A DNA stretch of 60,000 bases from Membranipora membranacea (taxonomy: Eukaryota > Bryozoa > Gymnolaemata > Cheilostomatida > Membraniporidae): contig OU612070.1 of assembly GCA_914767715.1 (NCBI GenBank), positions 15,147,501-15,207,500 of the forward strand, given 5' to 3'. This document shows, piece after piece, positions 23,883 through 35,343 of the stretch. A program made the translations under genes and the position numbers. Within the stretch, counting starts at the first letter, position 1. The number at the start of each line of letters is the position of its first letter. The notes beneath the pieces were generated by a model. It was not told the DNA's origin and did no database searches. It saw only the letters and a list, made by a program, of their open reading frames with translations.

Positions 23883-25693
23883 CTATGGTTCTCTCTCACA
23901 CGCATACTCCCTGACCTTTTGTCCATCATCACAAGGCAAGTCATCGAGCGTTAATAGGGCTCGATAGATCTGTGCACACAATCCGCGACCATTGAGGTCA
24001 TGATGGGTGAAATTCATGGTCACCACTGTCCCATCAGACCATATCCATTCTTCAACATCAGAGAGGATAGCAGATGTCCAAACACCTTTCATGTTACTCG
24101 ACCAACCTGAAAGTAGTTTGCCAAATGATATCCAATTTGTAGAATGATAATATGTAACATTGTAAACCAGCGCTGGATGAAAGGTTAGGGTTAAGGGAAG
24201 TTGATGCAAGCCACCAGAGAGGAATATTTGTCCTGTTGACCAAGCGCTGGACGATCGGTCATCATGGGCGTATATTACCACCCACGACTCACGACAAGTC
24301 GTGGGTTAAATTAGAATTAAAAATAAATTAATTAAATTTTTTTTTTGAAAAAAATTATTTTCTTTTTTGGATTTTCATCCTTAAAACATCTTCTAAGGGT
24401 AGTTTTTCATGCTCTTTCTATATAAAACACCCATTTCTGGGTATAAATTGGATTTAATGGGTGAAAACCCATAAAAATGTCAAATATTGCGAATAAGTTC
24501 ACGAAATTTTCGCACGCGAGTTGTGTCTGGGGTGAAAAGTGGAGGGTCAGATTTTTCGGAATATACGCCCATGTCGGTCATAGTGATAATAAGCAAAAGA
24601 AAAGGATGAGGGCAGTAAATCTCTGAAGGAAGAATATGTTTTACTTATTATGCGAGATATTTGGGTTTGTTGGTGAACGGAGTGGTATACTTCTCACCTG
24701 TTTCTGAGTTTTGAACAAGGTCTCTGAAAACATTAATCGAATCTTGGTTTTTCCAAGCAGCGAGTTGGGCACCAATGGCTTCACAGCTGGCAGCAGCCTG
24801 TTGCCTAGTAAGAGCATTAGGAAATAATTTGACACATCCGCCACTAGCTTGATTGTAATACCATCCATCCGAACCATCACATCTTCTCACAGTAGCTACC
24901 AATGTATATATAGAAAAGTGAATCTTACTGTTCACATGTAAAGTGTCATCATCATGTCCAACTCAGTTGTCATGATACTTAATGTCCTCAATTTACCTGA
25001 CTAACTCTTTAGCTACATGTATGTAGGTATGATACATAAAAAAAAAAAAAGCTTCGCTGATTCATCATCATCTTGTCAACTGTCTATCATGTTGATCTTA
25101 TTATATTTAGTGTTGACTGAATGCAGTGTTCTAAGTGGACTTTTTTCTTAGCAATAAATATGTTAAATTATGCAAATCCATGCTGTTGGGCATAGCACTA
25201 ATGCAGAAATATAGAACTGCGTCATAGTATGATTGATAATATGATTGAACTCTAGTCAAAAATATTTCTTTGTGAGAACTCCGTTCCCACCAATTTCCAC
25301 TCACTCAGAACACTGAGACTGAATGGTAGAGTGTTGAATAGTTTTGTTGAGTATGGGTGCCACAAGAATAAAATCAATCAATCCATAATGTACGAGAATA
25401 ACATGAAGCAAGGAGGTTTTACTCCTTGCATGAAGCTTCAGAAAATACTTACCTGATAGATAAATTTGTTCCTCTGATGCACAGCTGGTGTTGGCCCAAT
25501 ATCGGTCAAGAGCTACTCGCCCACATCGGCAGGAACCACTGCTATCCTGGTAGCCAAATCCGACACATGTTTTATCTATTGTGCACTTGCTTGCACAGTC
25601 AAATAATGCCATGCCAATAACTGTATCATAGTCTTCAGATGGAAGGAGGCAGCTTCCAGTGCGCTCAAAAACCTCTGAATGGCTGTTCACTAC
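23883..25693 (-). CDS. PAN/apple-like plus C-type lectin domain protein (5' end missing)
   Basis: Three in-phase exons: 25453-25693, 24698-24895 and 23883-24106, with a stop at 23883-23885. The first encodes a PAN/apple-like module with the cysteine pattern SCLLP..CASKCTIDKTCVGFGYQ..CRCG. The other two form a C-type lectin fold: CDGSDGWYYNQASGGCVKLF, then SCEAIGAQLAAW, GVWTSAIL, EEWIWSDGTVV, DDLPCDDGQ and a YACERE ending. The EPN/QPD sugar-binding triplets and the WND motif are not evident, so calcium-dependent sugar binding is doubtful. The exon with a signal peptide was not found; the first exon begins in phase 0. Probably secreted, function inferred only from domains. Confidence 0.8.
24263..24573. 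mobile_element. hAT-like MITE with 8-bp TSD
   Basis: Inverted ends CATGGGCGTATATT and AATATACGCCCATG, flanked on both sides by TCGGTCAT (24255-24262 and 24574-24581). Eight-base duplications and GGCGTA-type ends fit the hAT superfamily. Inside is a CCCACGACT...AGTCGTGGG hairpin (24279-24305). No transposase. It lies in the lectin-gene intron, about 150 bp from the last exon, and its ends resemble those of 27960-28373. Confidence 0.85.
25402..25435. mobile_element. Ultra-short palindromic element, copy 2 (20 bp) with 7-bp TSD
   Basis: The element at 25409-25428 is CAAGGAG-GTTTTA-CTCCTTG, flanked by CATGAAG at 25402-25408 and 25429-25435. It lies just inside the intron downstream of the PAN/apple-like exon of the lectin gene (exon 25453-25693). 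Confidence 0.8.
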
Positions 25694-27648
25694 CTAGAAC
25701 GATTATAAAGGATGTTGGAGTCTGAATAGTACACTCGATTAAATCGAGAAGCTTTGAATATGTATGTGATGGTATTTTAACATCATGCTATAGATAAAAC
25801 ATTGGCGTACGTTAATTTGATGCTCTCACCATATTTCTTTTTTACAAATATATTTTTTGACGTACCTTAATTGAAATGGTTGAAAGTAGCAGCTGCCATA
25901 TTCTGGTGCTATACCCCGTCACCATATTCCTGGTTGACATAAATCATAGAAGTCTTCCTCACATTCACATTCACATGCGTTTAGATGTAGGAAACTACAC
26001 AAACTCATGAAATTCTTAAATTTACGAATCTTGTAATATTGGAAGAGTTATAGATTTTTTGGCCATCTAAGAAAATTCTTATCAGACATCAGTCAATTCT
26101 GAGTATTTCCATTTTTTTTATCAACAGCTTGGTACGATAATAACTTACCTTGTCATGGCTAATGAGTTTTTAGCTTATAACATGTCACCAAGGAGTTAGA
26201 GTAACTCTTTGATGTAGGCTAGGTGGTTTTTACCACAGTTCATTTCTTTTATGCTACTCATTTGTGAAGAAATTACTTCCTGATCAATTTTTGGTCTGGA
26301 TGCAACAACAAGGTTCCAATTGCGCTGGCTAATAATTTTTCAGCTTACCATGTATGCTAAGAGTATTTGTGAAGAACGGATATGAGTTTTGGAGTATCAT
26401 CATTGCCTTTTATGTCAAGACGCTGACATGTCAAACCATCCCAGTTTGAAAAGAAACTGTATCTCATTTGTGAAGAATTGTGATCATTAAAAATGCCCTC
26501 ACTTTTGAGGGTTTTGGTATGCTGTAATTTCTATCTGATACAGGCCATGGTGTCGGTGACATTATGATAAGATAAAGAGGCTGGACAAATTGGCAACTGA
26601 GAAAAAGAAGAAAAAAATTAGCAGGAGGATTTGAGTACAATGACCATATTTTCAGGCTACCTTTACCGTTAGACGATGAAATTTTGCATGGTATATGTAC
26701 TTGTGACTGACATGAGGCCTCAATCTTATCCACTTTTTAATTGAATCACTATTATCACATGTAAAATGTGCTTCTACAAGTTTTAACCTAACAAAAGCTA
26801 TAACACCCAGAAACAGAAACAGCGACAAATCCTTTTCATATTCCAAATTATCACCTAGTGATATATGAATGTCAAATAACATTATCATCATAATTATCAT
26901 TTCCTTTAGATGTCAGACGATCAGCTCCTATAAAAATAGGTTTGTGTATTACTCTTTACAACATTTTAGATTTAGATTTTATGAAAATTATTCAAAATTT
27001 TCATTTGCAATGATTAAAAACTAGTCACTGTTACAGAAATTTTATTCACATTGCAAAGTTGAGCTCGTACCCTACAATATTCTAGCAAAAATCCAACTGG
27101 TACTATGACCCCGTCCCCATCATTTCTTTTCTAGACAAGTGTGTGTAGGCCTACATGGTAAAACATGATATTATTATTATGCATTATGTAACATGTTTTA
27201 AATATATCAAGTTCATGATGCTTAGCAAATATATTGGCTCTGACCAAACAGAAAAACCACACATATTAGCAAATTCCATGAACTAAAGTCTGAACCTTGG
27301 CTAAATGTAGATCCATAGATTTAATATTAATTATCAAGTCTATGTGTCTATTCAATCCCTGATTCAATCCAAGTTTGAATTGAATTGTTTCTACTATATA
27401 GGAGTTGTGTGATCATGAAGTGAAAGCAGACAACAACCAACTTATTAGTTGTGGCGATCAGACGATATCAAACAATTTAGTATGGTTTGTGGCGATACGT
27501 TTTTAGGAATGGAATTTTCATGCCTCCAGACTGTAAAGATTCACTAAAGATCTAAGAAAGAAAATTTTTGTGGAAATTTAAGGCAGCCTGGGATAAAAGG
27601 AAAACTTCTCAGTCACCTGGAGTGCAAGTGAGGACCGACTCATCTAAG
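25694..27648. other. Interval between the divergent lectin and MEMO1 genes
   Basis: No confident exon. It should hold the missing first exon of the lectin gene (minus) and the MEMO1 promoter (plus). A minus-strand hydrophobic stretch (LSLFLFLGVIAFV, about 26772-26830) could be a signal peptide but has no suitable ATG or verified donor. Confidence 0.5.
26182..26218. mobile_element. Ultra-short palindromic element, decayed copy 4
   Basis: The element at 26189-26211 is CAAGGAGTTA-GAG-TAACTCTTTG with one G:T-type mismatch. The flanks ATGTCAC and ATGTAGG share only their first four bases, so any duplication is eroded. Assigned to the family from the arms. Confidence 0.5.
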
Positions 27649-30600
27649 ATGAGCTCAGCCAGTAACCAATACCGAAGAGCATCTCATGCAGGATCATGGT
27701 ACACAGATGATGGTATGAATATGAACCATAAACTCTGGTCCTACCGACTTGACTAAACTAAAGTCCATTCTGCGCATGCTCAGCTCTGGGCATGAGCTGA
27801 TCACTCTGGGCATGAGCTGATCAGCTCTGGGCATGAGCTGATCTACATGCCCAGTCAGATCACGAGAGTCAGTATGACTAAAGTCAGTCTAAATAAATAC
27901 AATACATGCAGCATTGAACAAATTGATTGACTTGAGTTGCACTTACTTACACTTACAGTCAGGGGCGTATATTCTAAAAAATTTCACACACTGACTTTTT
28001 AGAGATGAGCATAATGATCGGGCACAGTCCGATCCACACGCCGTAGGCGTGGCGGGGAGGGTGTGGGAGGGGCGCTTAAGCGCCCTCCCACACGGAATTT
28101 TTTGCATATCGGTAGCAAAATAGTGCAAGCAGAGAGGTATTTCAATAGCTCACTGAGCTGTTGGGTACTTTCAGAAAACAACTCAATAGCAGTAGAAGAT
28201 TACGGTAAAAATGCTCCAGTTATAAAGCATTAATTTGAAAAAAAACTGACCGCGATGGGATTCGAACCCACAACAATCTTATTAAAAGTGATTATGAGGC
28301 GGACGCTCTACACACTGAGCTATTCAGCCACTCACGGATATCCGTGGGCCGTGAGTGCTAATATACGCCACTGCTTACAGTACTACTTCGACTTGTGTTG
28401 TAGGCTAGCCTTAGCTTATGCTAGTAAGCCAATTATTATAGTAATATAAGACCATATTGCACCTACCTGTGTTTGCCTGTTTTTTGGGTGGACTGGGAGC
28501 CTTCCATTCTCCCTGGTGGGAGAATGACTCAAATGAATGTCCGGTCAATGGGCATTGCTGGCAGTGGAGATATAATAACCATAGTAGTGAAGAAAAAACA
28601 GAAAGTAAATTACTTTTACATTCACTAACCAAGACTAACCTTTCTATCCTATCTATCGTATCAATCAATAGGACTCTCAGGAAAGTACCGTATGACCTCA
28701 TATTGGTTTGCTCTCTCCCTGCCACCACGCAGCCACCCACTGCCAGTATTTAGTATTTATTGCAGTTCATTTATATTTCAGGTAAGCATCTTGACTCACA
28801 GTTAAGTCAATGGTTAGAAAAGGCTGGAGCACCTCGCAACAAATCTGCCAGAGCTGTTATCGCTCCGTAAGTGTTAAGGATCACACCATGTGCAGCCATT
28901 GCCAGATAAGCAGAGGTGCAACAATGGATCATACTTCTATTGTCTGTGCATAAGTTTAGCATTTATTATCCTCAGTTTGTAAATGCGATAGATTAAAAAA
29001 AAAAGTTATGAGATAAGATTGGCTTTGGTCAGGATTGTGGATTGATTCCAAACTAACAGACCAAGGTATATGTTAGACATCAATATACTCTGGTTCTGTT
29101 TTCCGTAGGCATAAACCAAATGAGTTCAAATGATCTACCTGAGTAGACATAAATAACCCTTTTGGTGACCAGGTTTACTTTGTTCAAGTTTGATCCTGTT
29201 TCCCTGCAATTAGAGTTACTTCTGCTCTGCTGATGGTCTGCAGACGGAAGGATCTGGAAAGTTGTCTTGATTTGTCCTATTGCCAAAAGAATGTAAAAAT
29301 AGTTGCATTGATTGCATGCTTGATTATCTGATGTAAAGACTCCCTTTGTTTTTTATTCAGGCATGCGGGGTTTTCATACTCTGGACCAACAGCTGCTTTT
29401 GCTTATAATGAAATCGACCCTTCAAATATCAAAAGAGTGTTTGTGCTAGGACCTTCTCATCATGTCTACCTCAAGGTAAGGTCTTGGAGTTTGAAACCCC
29501 GCCAAAGGTATTTGCCATTTATGTTCGAGAATCATAATTTGTGAAACAACAATAAAATACCGAACCCATGGTCTAGAAAACTGTTTATTGTGCCAGATCA
29601 AAGTACCACTTCTGGTTTGCTGTCAAACTCAAAGTGAATCAGTCCTAGGTGTCATGAAATAGAAAGCCATATATCTACCCAAACTTATAACTTCATCACT
29701 ACTACTAAACAATGATTCGCCTTAGTTTGGGCTTAAATTGATGTTTCAAATCACAATAGCCAATAGCCAATTAACACAGTTTTGTTTGTTTATTCTATGT
29801 GGTGTAAATATTGAGTCACATGTCTACTGTGACCGTAGGGTTGCGCTTTCTCTGCTATGATATGGTTGCATTCTCTTTCTCTTATGATTTAAGGGTTGCG
29901 CTCTCTCCCGTACAAGGTATTACCAGACTCCGTTATATGATCTCACAGTGGACAAGGAGATGAATGATGAGCTTCACAGTTCAGGACACTTTGAATGGAT
30001 GTCCATACAAACAGATGAAGATGAACACAGTATAGAAATGCATCTACCGTATATAGCTAAAATAATGCAGAGGTTTGTATTTTTATGTTCATCTTGTGAT
30101 TAGCAAAAAATTATATATATATATATGCAGGCTGTTATCGGTAGGTAGTATCAGTAGTTAAAATGTTCAGTAGTCAGTTTACTGTAATGTGAATCGGACT
30201 AAGGAATATGAGGTAAGAATTCTGGTCAACTGCACGGTCTTCTATTGTATAATGATAACCCTCATAAGCCACTAAACTTGGAAAGCGGATGATATTAGGT
30301 TATATTAAATATATAACTATTTTTTGAGATAAGGTAATGTGGAGTTCTATCATTAGGGTATGAAAACTTTGTCATTTAAGATCAATATCAGTTATTGTGC
30401 CTCATGCTTTGCATTTAATCATTCTGCTGTCCAGGGCTACATTAATTATATAGCCACCTTTCTGTTGACAAGAACTTGCAGGCTCAGATAAGCAGGAAAG
30501 TCAGGGTTTGTAACTGATTTACATAGGAAATCAGACAATTAAGAGAGGCATTCGCTTTGTTGATATAGTCTGATTTGATCTGTCAACGTTATGTGTGTTT

Positions 30601-32874
30601 GACTGTGTCTCTCATCTTTTTTATGTTCACTTCACAGTAAAAAGGACCAGTACACAGTGATACCAGTACTAGTGGGTAGTCTAAATAGGGATAGAGAGCT
30701 TATGTACGGCGACTTCTTCTCTCAATATCTCAACGATCCGTCTAATCTATTTGTCGTCTCCTCAGATTTCTGTCACTGGGGTCAGTATAAATGAAAGCGA
30801 AACTTAACGCTTATATGTTTGTGTTCATTATCACCAATGAATTTATTGCACTTTTTGACTGATGTATGATCTGAAGTTGATGGAGATCCTGTCGAATGTC
30901 TTGTCTGCTAAGAGCTGCATTTATTGGGAGTAGAGTGGATGAGAGCTTGGACAGTAGGTTTTTACACACTTTTTCGATACATTTGATTGAGGAAAACGAT
31001 GATTACCTGCTGGTTATGGTCGTGTAGGACAATTCATTATGATCCAGGGCAGTTGTGGAATATAGTTCTGCTTTGATATAACCCCACAATAACATCAATA
31101 TTTATGTGTTTTTGTAGGTCCTATTTTTTTCGTAAATTTGCAGTGTCTGATTGCGAAAATTCCGATCACAAACAGATTCTGGACGGAACAAAACTTTAAA
31201 TATTTGAATTTGAGGTAAAATTAAATTGCGAAGATTAGCTCAAGGACCCTAACTAGCAATGATTTCTGGATATATTCATATGATAAAAATTGCCTCGCTT
31301 TCTCATCATGTAATGGTCAGGTCCATATTCTCATATTTTAGGTAAGCGCTTTAGCTACTCATTTTATGAGGAGAGCAATGGATCAATCTCACAGCATATA
31401 GAAAAATTGGATAGAATGGTATGGATTACACCTTTATCACACACTTACCCTATAAACAAGGCTCTCCCAAGATTGGGAAGGGGTTTAGCAGGTTTTGTCC
31501 CTACCCCCAAAATTTTGACCAACTGCAGAAACGAGAAATTAAAGCCAGGCGTATTTCAAAAACAAATTTCCCAATAACTATTTTACATAAAAATGAATGC
31601 ATGTAATAGGAAGTCATTCTTTTGGTTATTTAGTGAATCCCCCCCTCCCCTAAAATCTAATTCATCGGGAAACTTCTGCCCCAATCGACAGCTTATCTAC
31701 CTACAACTACCAGATTTGTCACTAAGTTCCTACAACTTTGACCTAGCTTGTCACTCCACTTCCCATATTGATCGTCGCCTCTTGCCAAACGAACATAAAT
31801 ATCATAAAAAGGCATCCAGTTGACTTTTACTGCTTAGCGTGTGTGTATAAGTATGATAATTAATCCTGCAGAGAAAGTGTACCTGAAGTTTTGATGCTCT
31901 GGTGCTTTGTATACGTACTGTCACAACTGATCAATGTCAAAGGAAAGAAAAGTGCAATCTGCCAAGCCACAACTATTGGTGTACAGGTTTAGTGGTTGAG
32001 TTTGGTGATGGTTGTCATCAGCAGCATTCCATTCAAATATTAACCACCACACCGAGGTTACATCTAGCACCAAAGGCAACTACCTTGTTTATTTAATTTT
32101 GCGTTATCTAGACGTCTAGATAATTTGATGTTCGCACTTTTCACACACAGGGTATGGATCTGATTGAGAAGCTGGACTCTGAGGCTTTTCACAATTATCT
32201 GAAGCAATATAAGAATACAATATGTGGACGTCATCCAATATCTGTCCTACTTTGTGTGAGTAACTGTCAATGTATATATTACAGTCTAGTCGTTTCATGG
32301 TGTACCCGCTTTCAATATTCTCCATCTCAGTTACTACGCGAATAAGCCTTTCTATAATTTAAATTCGGGGATTCCTCTTGTATATATCTCCTAGCTAGTG
32401 TTGGCTCTGATTGGTTGAGTTTCACCGACCAATCAGAGCCAACTCTAGCTAGATATCTCCTAGTAAATACCCCTTATCCCGAACTATGTCCCAAAGATTG
32501 AAAGTCACCATTGGAATGAATGGCCACTTCCATCCCCACAAGGCTAAAGATCAAATTAACAGCTGAAGATGGTCATTACTCTGTCAGTAACAACAATTTA
32601 TTAGCCAGGGACTTTGGGCTATATGCGTAACCAGAAAGTGTCTGAATTTGGTGATAAATTCCATTCTAAGGAGTTGCCCTCTCATTGAACATAAGGGGAC
32701 AACTCATGTAATACTGTGTGTTTTCCTATACAGGCTATAGAAGCGATGCAGAGGAAATTCAGTAACGGTCACACACTAGAGATGAAGTTCCTTCACTACG
32801 CCCAGTCGAATAAAGCTTCATCTAGAAATGACTCTTCAGTTAGCTACGCTTCTGGTGTGCTTACCTTACAATAA
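27649..32874 (+). CDS. MEMO1: MEMO1, mediator of ErbB2-driven cell motility (Memo family)
   Basis: A complete gene of eight exons: 27649-27712, 28782-28866, 29361-29475, 29894-30072, 30638-30780, 31342-31418, 32151-32255 and 32734-32874. All join in phase to give 302 residues (human 297). Diagnostic segments are [85 protein letters not shown] and FLHYAQS...VSYASGVL. His51, His83 and Cys246 match the human metal-site residues His49, His81 and Cys244, so copper/metal binding is expected. The family has a dioxygenase-like fold and acts in cytosolic signalling, cytoskeleton and redox control. Start: the first ATG upstream of the conserved SHAGSWY. Introns carry several MITEs. Confidence 0.97.
27766..27880 (-). 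repeat. Internally deleted inverted copy of the 21296-21667 element
   Basis: Contains both outer blocks of the copy at 21296-21667 in reverse orientation, but the middle is replaced by three tandem CTCTGGGCATGAGCTGATC units. Located in MEMO1 intron 1, about 55 bp after exon 1. Confidence 0.75.
27960..28373. mobile_element. hAT-like MITE with 8-bp TSD carrying a tRNA-like insert
   Basis: Ends CAGGGGCGTATATT and AATATACGCCACTG, flanked on both sides by CTTACAGT (27952-27959 and 28374-28381). Inside are a GC-rich near-perfect hairpin at 28060-28092 (GTGTGGGAGGGGCGCTT and its complement) and a tRNA-like segment on the minus strand at 28255-28332. No transposase. Inserted in MEMO1 intron 1. Confidence 0.88.
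28255..28332 (-). pseudogene. tRNA-Met-like sequence (degenerate)
   Basis: The minus strand shows an A box (TAGCTCAGTGTGTAGAGCG), CTCATAA as in a CAU anticodon loop, and a B box (GTGGGTTCGAATCCCAT). The acceptor stem (GGCTGAA against CGCGGTC) and the anticodon stem do not pair, and about 10 extra bases follow the anticodon. It therefore looks like a tRNA relic or SINE head, not a working tRNA. Confidence 0.6.
32384..32463. mobile_element. Hairpin MITE with 11-bp flanking repeat in MEMO1 intron 7
   Basis: Arms of about 22 bp (GTTGGCTCTGATTGGT and ACCAATCAGAGCCAAC at the core) around a short TGAGTTTCACCG loop. Direct repeats ATATCTCCTAG flank it at 32384-32394 and 32453-32463. The TTGGCTCTGAT arm recurs near 19108. 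Confidence 0.75.
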
Positions 32875-33334
32875 CTGATGTATTTACGACTCTAGTGTAC
32901 TTACCTTTCGATAAGTCATATTTATAATGATACTGTCGAACTTTCTCTACAATGAGTTATCAGAAAGCTTGCAAAGCAGCTTCGCTTACCGAGATGTGAC
33001 CAATTGATTATATATGCTTATTACTCTTTGCCGATCTTGTTGTACTACGACAACGTTCTCATCCTTTCTCTTTTCTATATTATATTTTTTAACAATTTAT
33101 TATTGTACGATGACGATTACACGGATCATACAGTGTACCACGTCTCCAACTTGTTAGGCAGATCAGTTGGGAGTTGGGCTTGAATCTACTTGATTTGGAT
33201 AAAGTGTCAGACTTTTGCTTCCAACAATGAGACCAGAAGTTACAGTTGAGAGCTCTTTACAGATGTAGTTTTTTTTATATTGTACCACAAGTCATTGGGG
33301 TAAAGATTGTTGTAATCGCTATGTTTAATGTATG

Positions 33335-33340
33335 AATAAA
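33335..33340 (+). terminator. MEMO1 poly(A) signal
   Basis: AATAAA 461 bp after the stop codon, followed by GT-rich sequence (GCTTTGTGTAATGTTT). It is the first good match downstream. Confidence 0.65.
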
Positions 33341-33470
33341 CCTTGCTGAAAATCAGCTTTGTGTAATGTTTACTATGAGTCAAGCTGCTATTGTAAGTTA
33401 TAAACTAACCTATAAATATTTTTAATTGCTTCTAACATTAGGTACTACCTTAACCTAGACAGGGCACATA

Positions 33471-33745
33471 CACTATGGTCCCATGTTGCGATTTCGTAAG
33501 GATTTCGGGAGTTATCGATCCATGGAAATGACATTAAAGTCACTTTCCGATTGTGACGAATTACTTTTTTGACACGAATACACATACCGTGTAACAATTC
33601 CTAATTGGCTTGCACACAATGACATCAAAGGGTTCAAGTCCCGGCGGCGGTAGATTCTTTTCATGTTTTTTCCATCATGGAAATGGTTAGCATTCATGAT
33701 TCGAAATTGGAGTGAACCACAAATTCGAGGCATGGGACCATAGTG
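33471..33745. mobile_element. 275-bp MITE with CACTATGGTCCCATG inverted ends
   Basis: Starts CACTATGGTCCCATG and ends CATGGGACCATAGTG, exact complements. ATA occurs on both outer sides, too short to be sure of a duplication. Inside, near 33628-33655, is a tRNA-like B box (GGGTTCAAGTCCCGGCGG). It lies about 130 bp beyond the MEMO1 poly(A) signal. Confidence 0.75.
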
Positions 33746-33865
33746 ATATACAGCTATAGTGAGGCACCTAATTGATGTTGACGTTACAACATTATATTGT
33801 GAAGAATCGATGGTCTTATATTTCAGGTTGAGAACTCGGTCTATTTCTACCGAGTTTTGATATTT

Positions 33866-34095
33866 TTTAAACCAAAGATTGAGGCGAAAATATTCGGGCC
33901 AACCCTTTATTTATCCTGAGATTTGAGGTGAAAGCTTCCGGGCCTAGTCCTTTTATAATCCCAAGAATTGAGGCAAAATTTTAAGGGCCCAGTGTCTCTA
34001 TAATCCTGAGATTTTAAGCGAAAACTTTACAGCCCGGCAGTTTTTTAATCCCGATTCGAGGCGAAAATTTTAGGGCCCAGACTTATTAATCTCTG
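33866..34095. repeat. 44-bp minisatellite, about five copies
   Basis: The GAGGCGAAAAT-like core recurs at about 33881, 33925, 33970, 34015 and 34058, each followed by GGGCC...T.TTTATAATCC. Copies differ at several positions. Located between the convergent 3' ends of MEMO1 and the phosphatase. Confidence 0.85.
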
Positions 34096-35223
34096 AAATT
34101 GCTAGGAACATCCATAACAGTCTAGCTACAGGCCCTAAGCCCTGCTGACATAAATTTTTCTATCTCTATCACTGTATATTTCTTTATGCCCCCGTACTAG
34201 AATGGAATGAGTTTTGATCTTTTGCATAGGTTTTCATCAGTTTCACAATATATTCCGACATTTAAAATGGCATGGCAACGACACAGTGAAAAAACAATTA
34301 TATCGCAACCATTTGCTAGGATGTGTTTTTATGTTTATGATCACAGCACTTTTTTATTTAGTCTATATATTTCTGTTGTTGGATGAGTGGACCTCACTGG
34401 GTTGTTGATGGATGTATAAGAAGTGTCTATACAGCTTGCGGAACTCTCTGAACATTCAAACATCTGTGCACAGAAATGTTGACTAGCTGGGTGACTTTTC
34501 TATGGAATGGCTCGATCGCAGCATACAATACTAGCACATTGCAGAGTCCAATTAAATTGATCAAGCAGGACTACGATTGCCTTGAAAAATGGATTTTGGG
34601 TGCTACATACATACTACATAGGTCATGATCAACGGACCAAATGGTAAAAGCTGACAGGGCAGACAAGATTTCCTTAGCCTGTGTCGATACAAGGGTATAT
34701 CCCATACAGGTAAAAAACTGTAATCCACGCTGATGGAATGGACACTAAACCATAAAATACTGAACGTCCAAAGCCAGTTTTCGAATAGACAGCAAAACTA
34801 AAAAAGCATTTTAGCTTTTATGATAGATATATACAGATGATATAAGGGGGTATCGCAACTGTTGTTGGCCGCGTCACATGCTCTTTCAGAGTTATGATTT
34901 TTTGAAACCATATCATCATTTTTTGATCACTTTTGCTGGCAGCTTTTTTGGCAATTAGCCATCTATTATGCGACTAAATGCAAGGTGCAATATCACCACT
35001 GCAATCAGCATGAAAAAACTCTACCAGAAACAACTGTCAAACTCTATCCACCCAACATTGTAAATGAAGTTGCATTTTTAGCCACATTTTTCACAGGCTG
35101 CCACCGGACTATATAGCTACATTTATGATAGACAACGAACATTCCCAAGCAGAATCAGCATCATATTTGTGCCCAAAAATAGAAAGAAAAATATGAGTAT
35201 GTTTGTGAAAGCATTCAAATCAT

Positions 35224-35229
35224 TTTATT
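35224..35229 (-). terminator. Receptor phosphatase poly(A) signal
   Basis: AATAAA on the minus strand, 115 bp after the D2 stop codon. Position fits a short 3' UTR. Confidence 0.55.
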
Positions 35230-35343
35230 GCTAATGAAAAAGTTCATGTTGCAAAATTTGTCACTATTTTGTTGCATACCTTCCATGCCATTACATCAAA
35301 AGCTTCATCAATGAATTCTGGGTAGCATATAAACCAGATTCGA

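Noticed and set aside
26652-26900. Hydrophobic minus-strand stretch as signal peptide exon of the lectin gene
   Set aside because: No convincing ATG just upstream, and donor phase could not be matched to exon 25453-25693.
28255-28332. Functional tRNA-Met gene
   Set aside because: Acceptor and anticodon stems do not pair and extra bases interrupt the fold, so it is listed as a relic.
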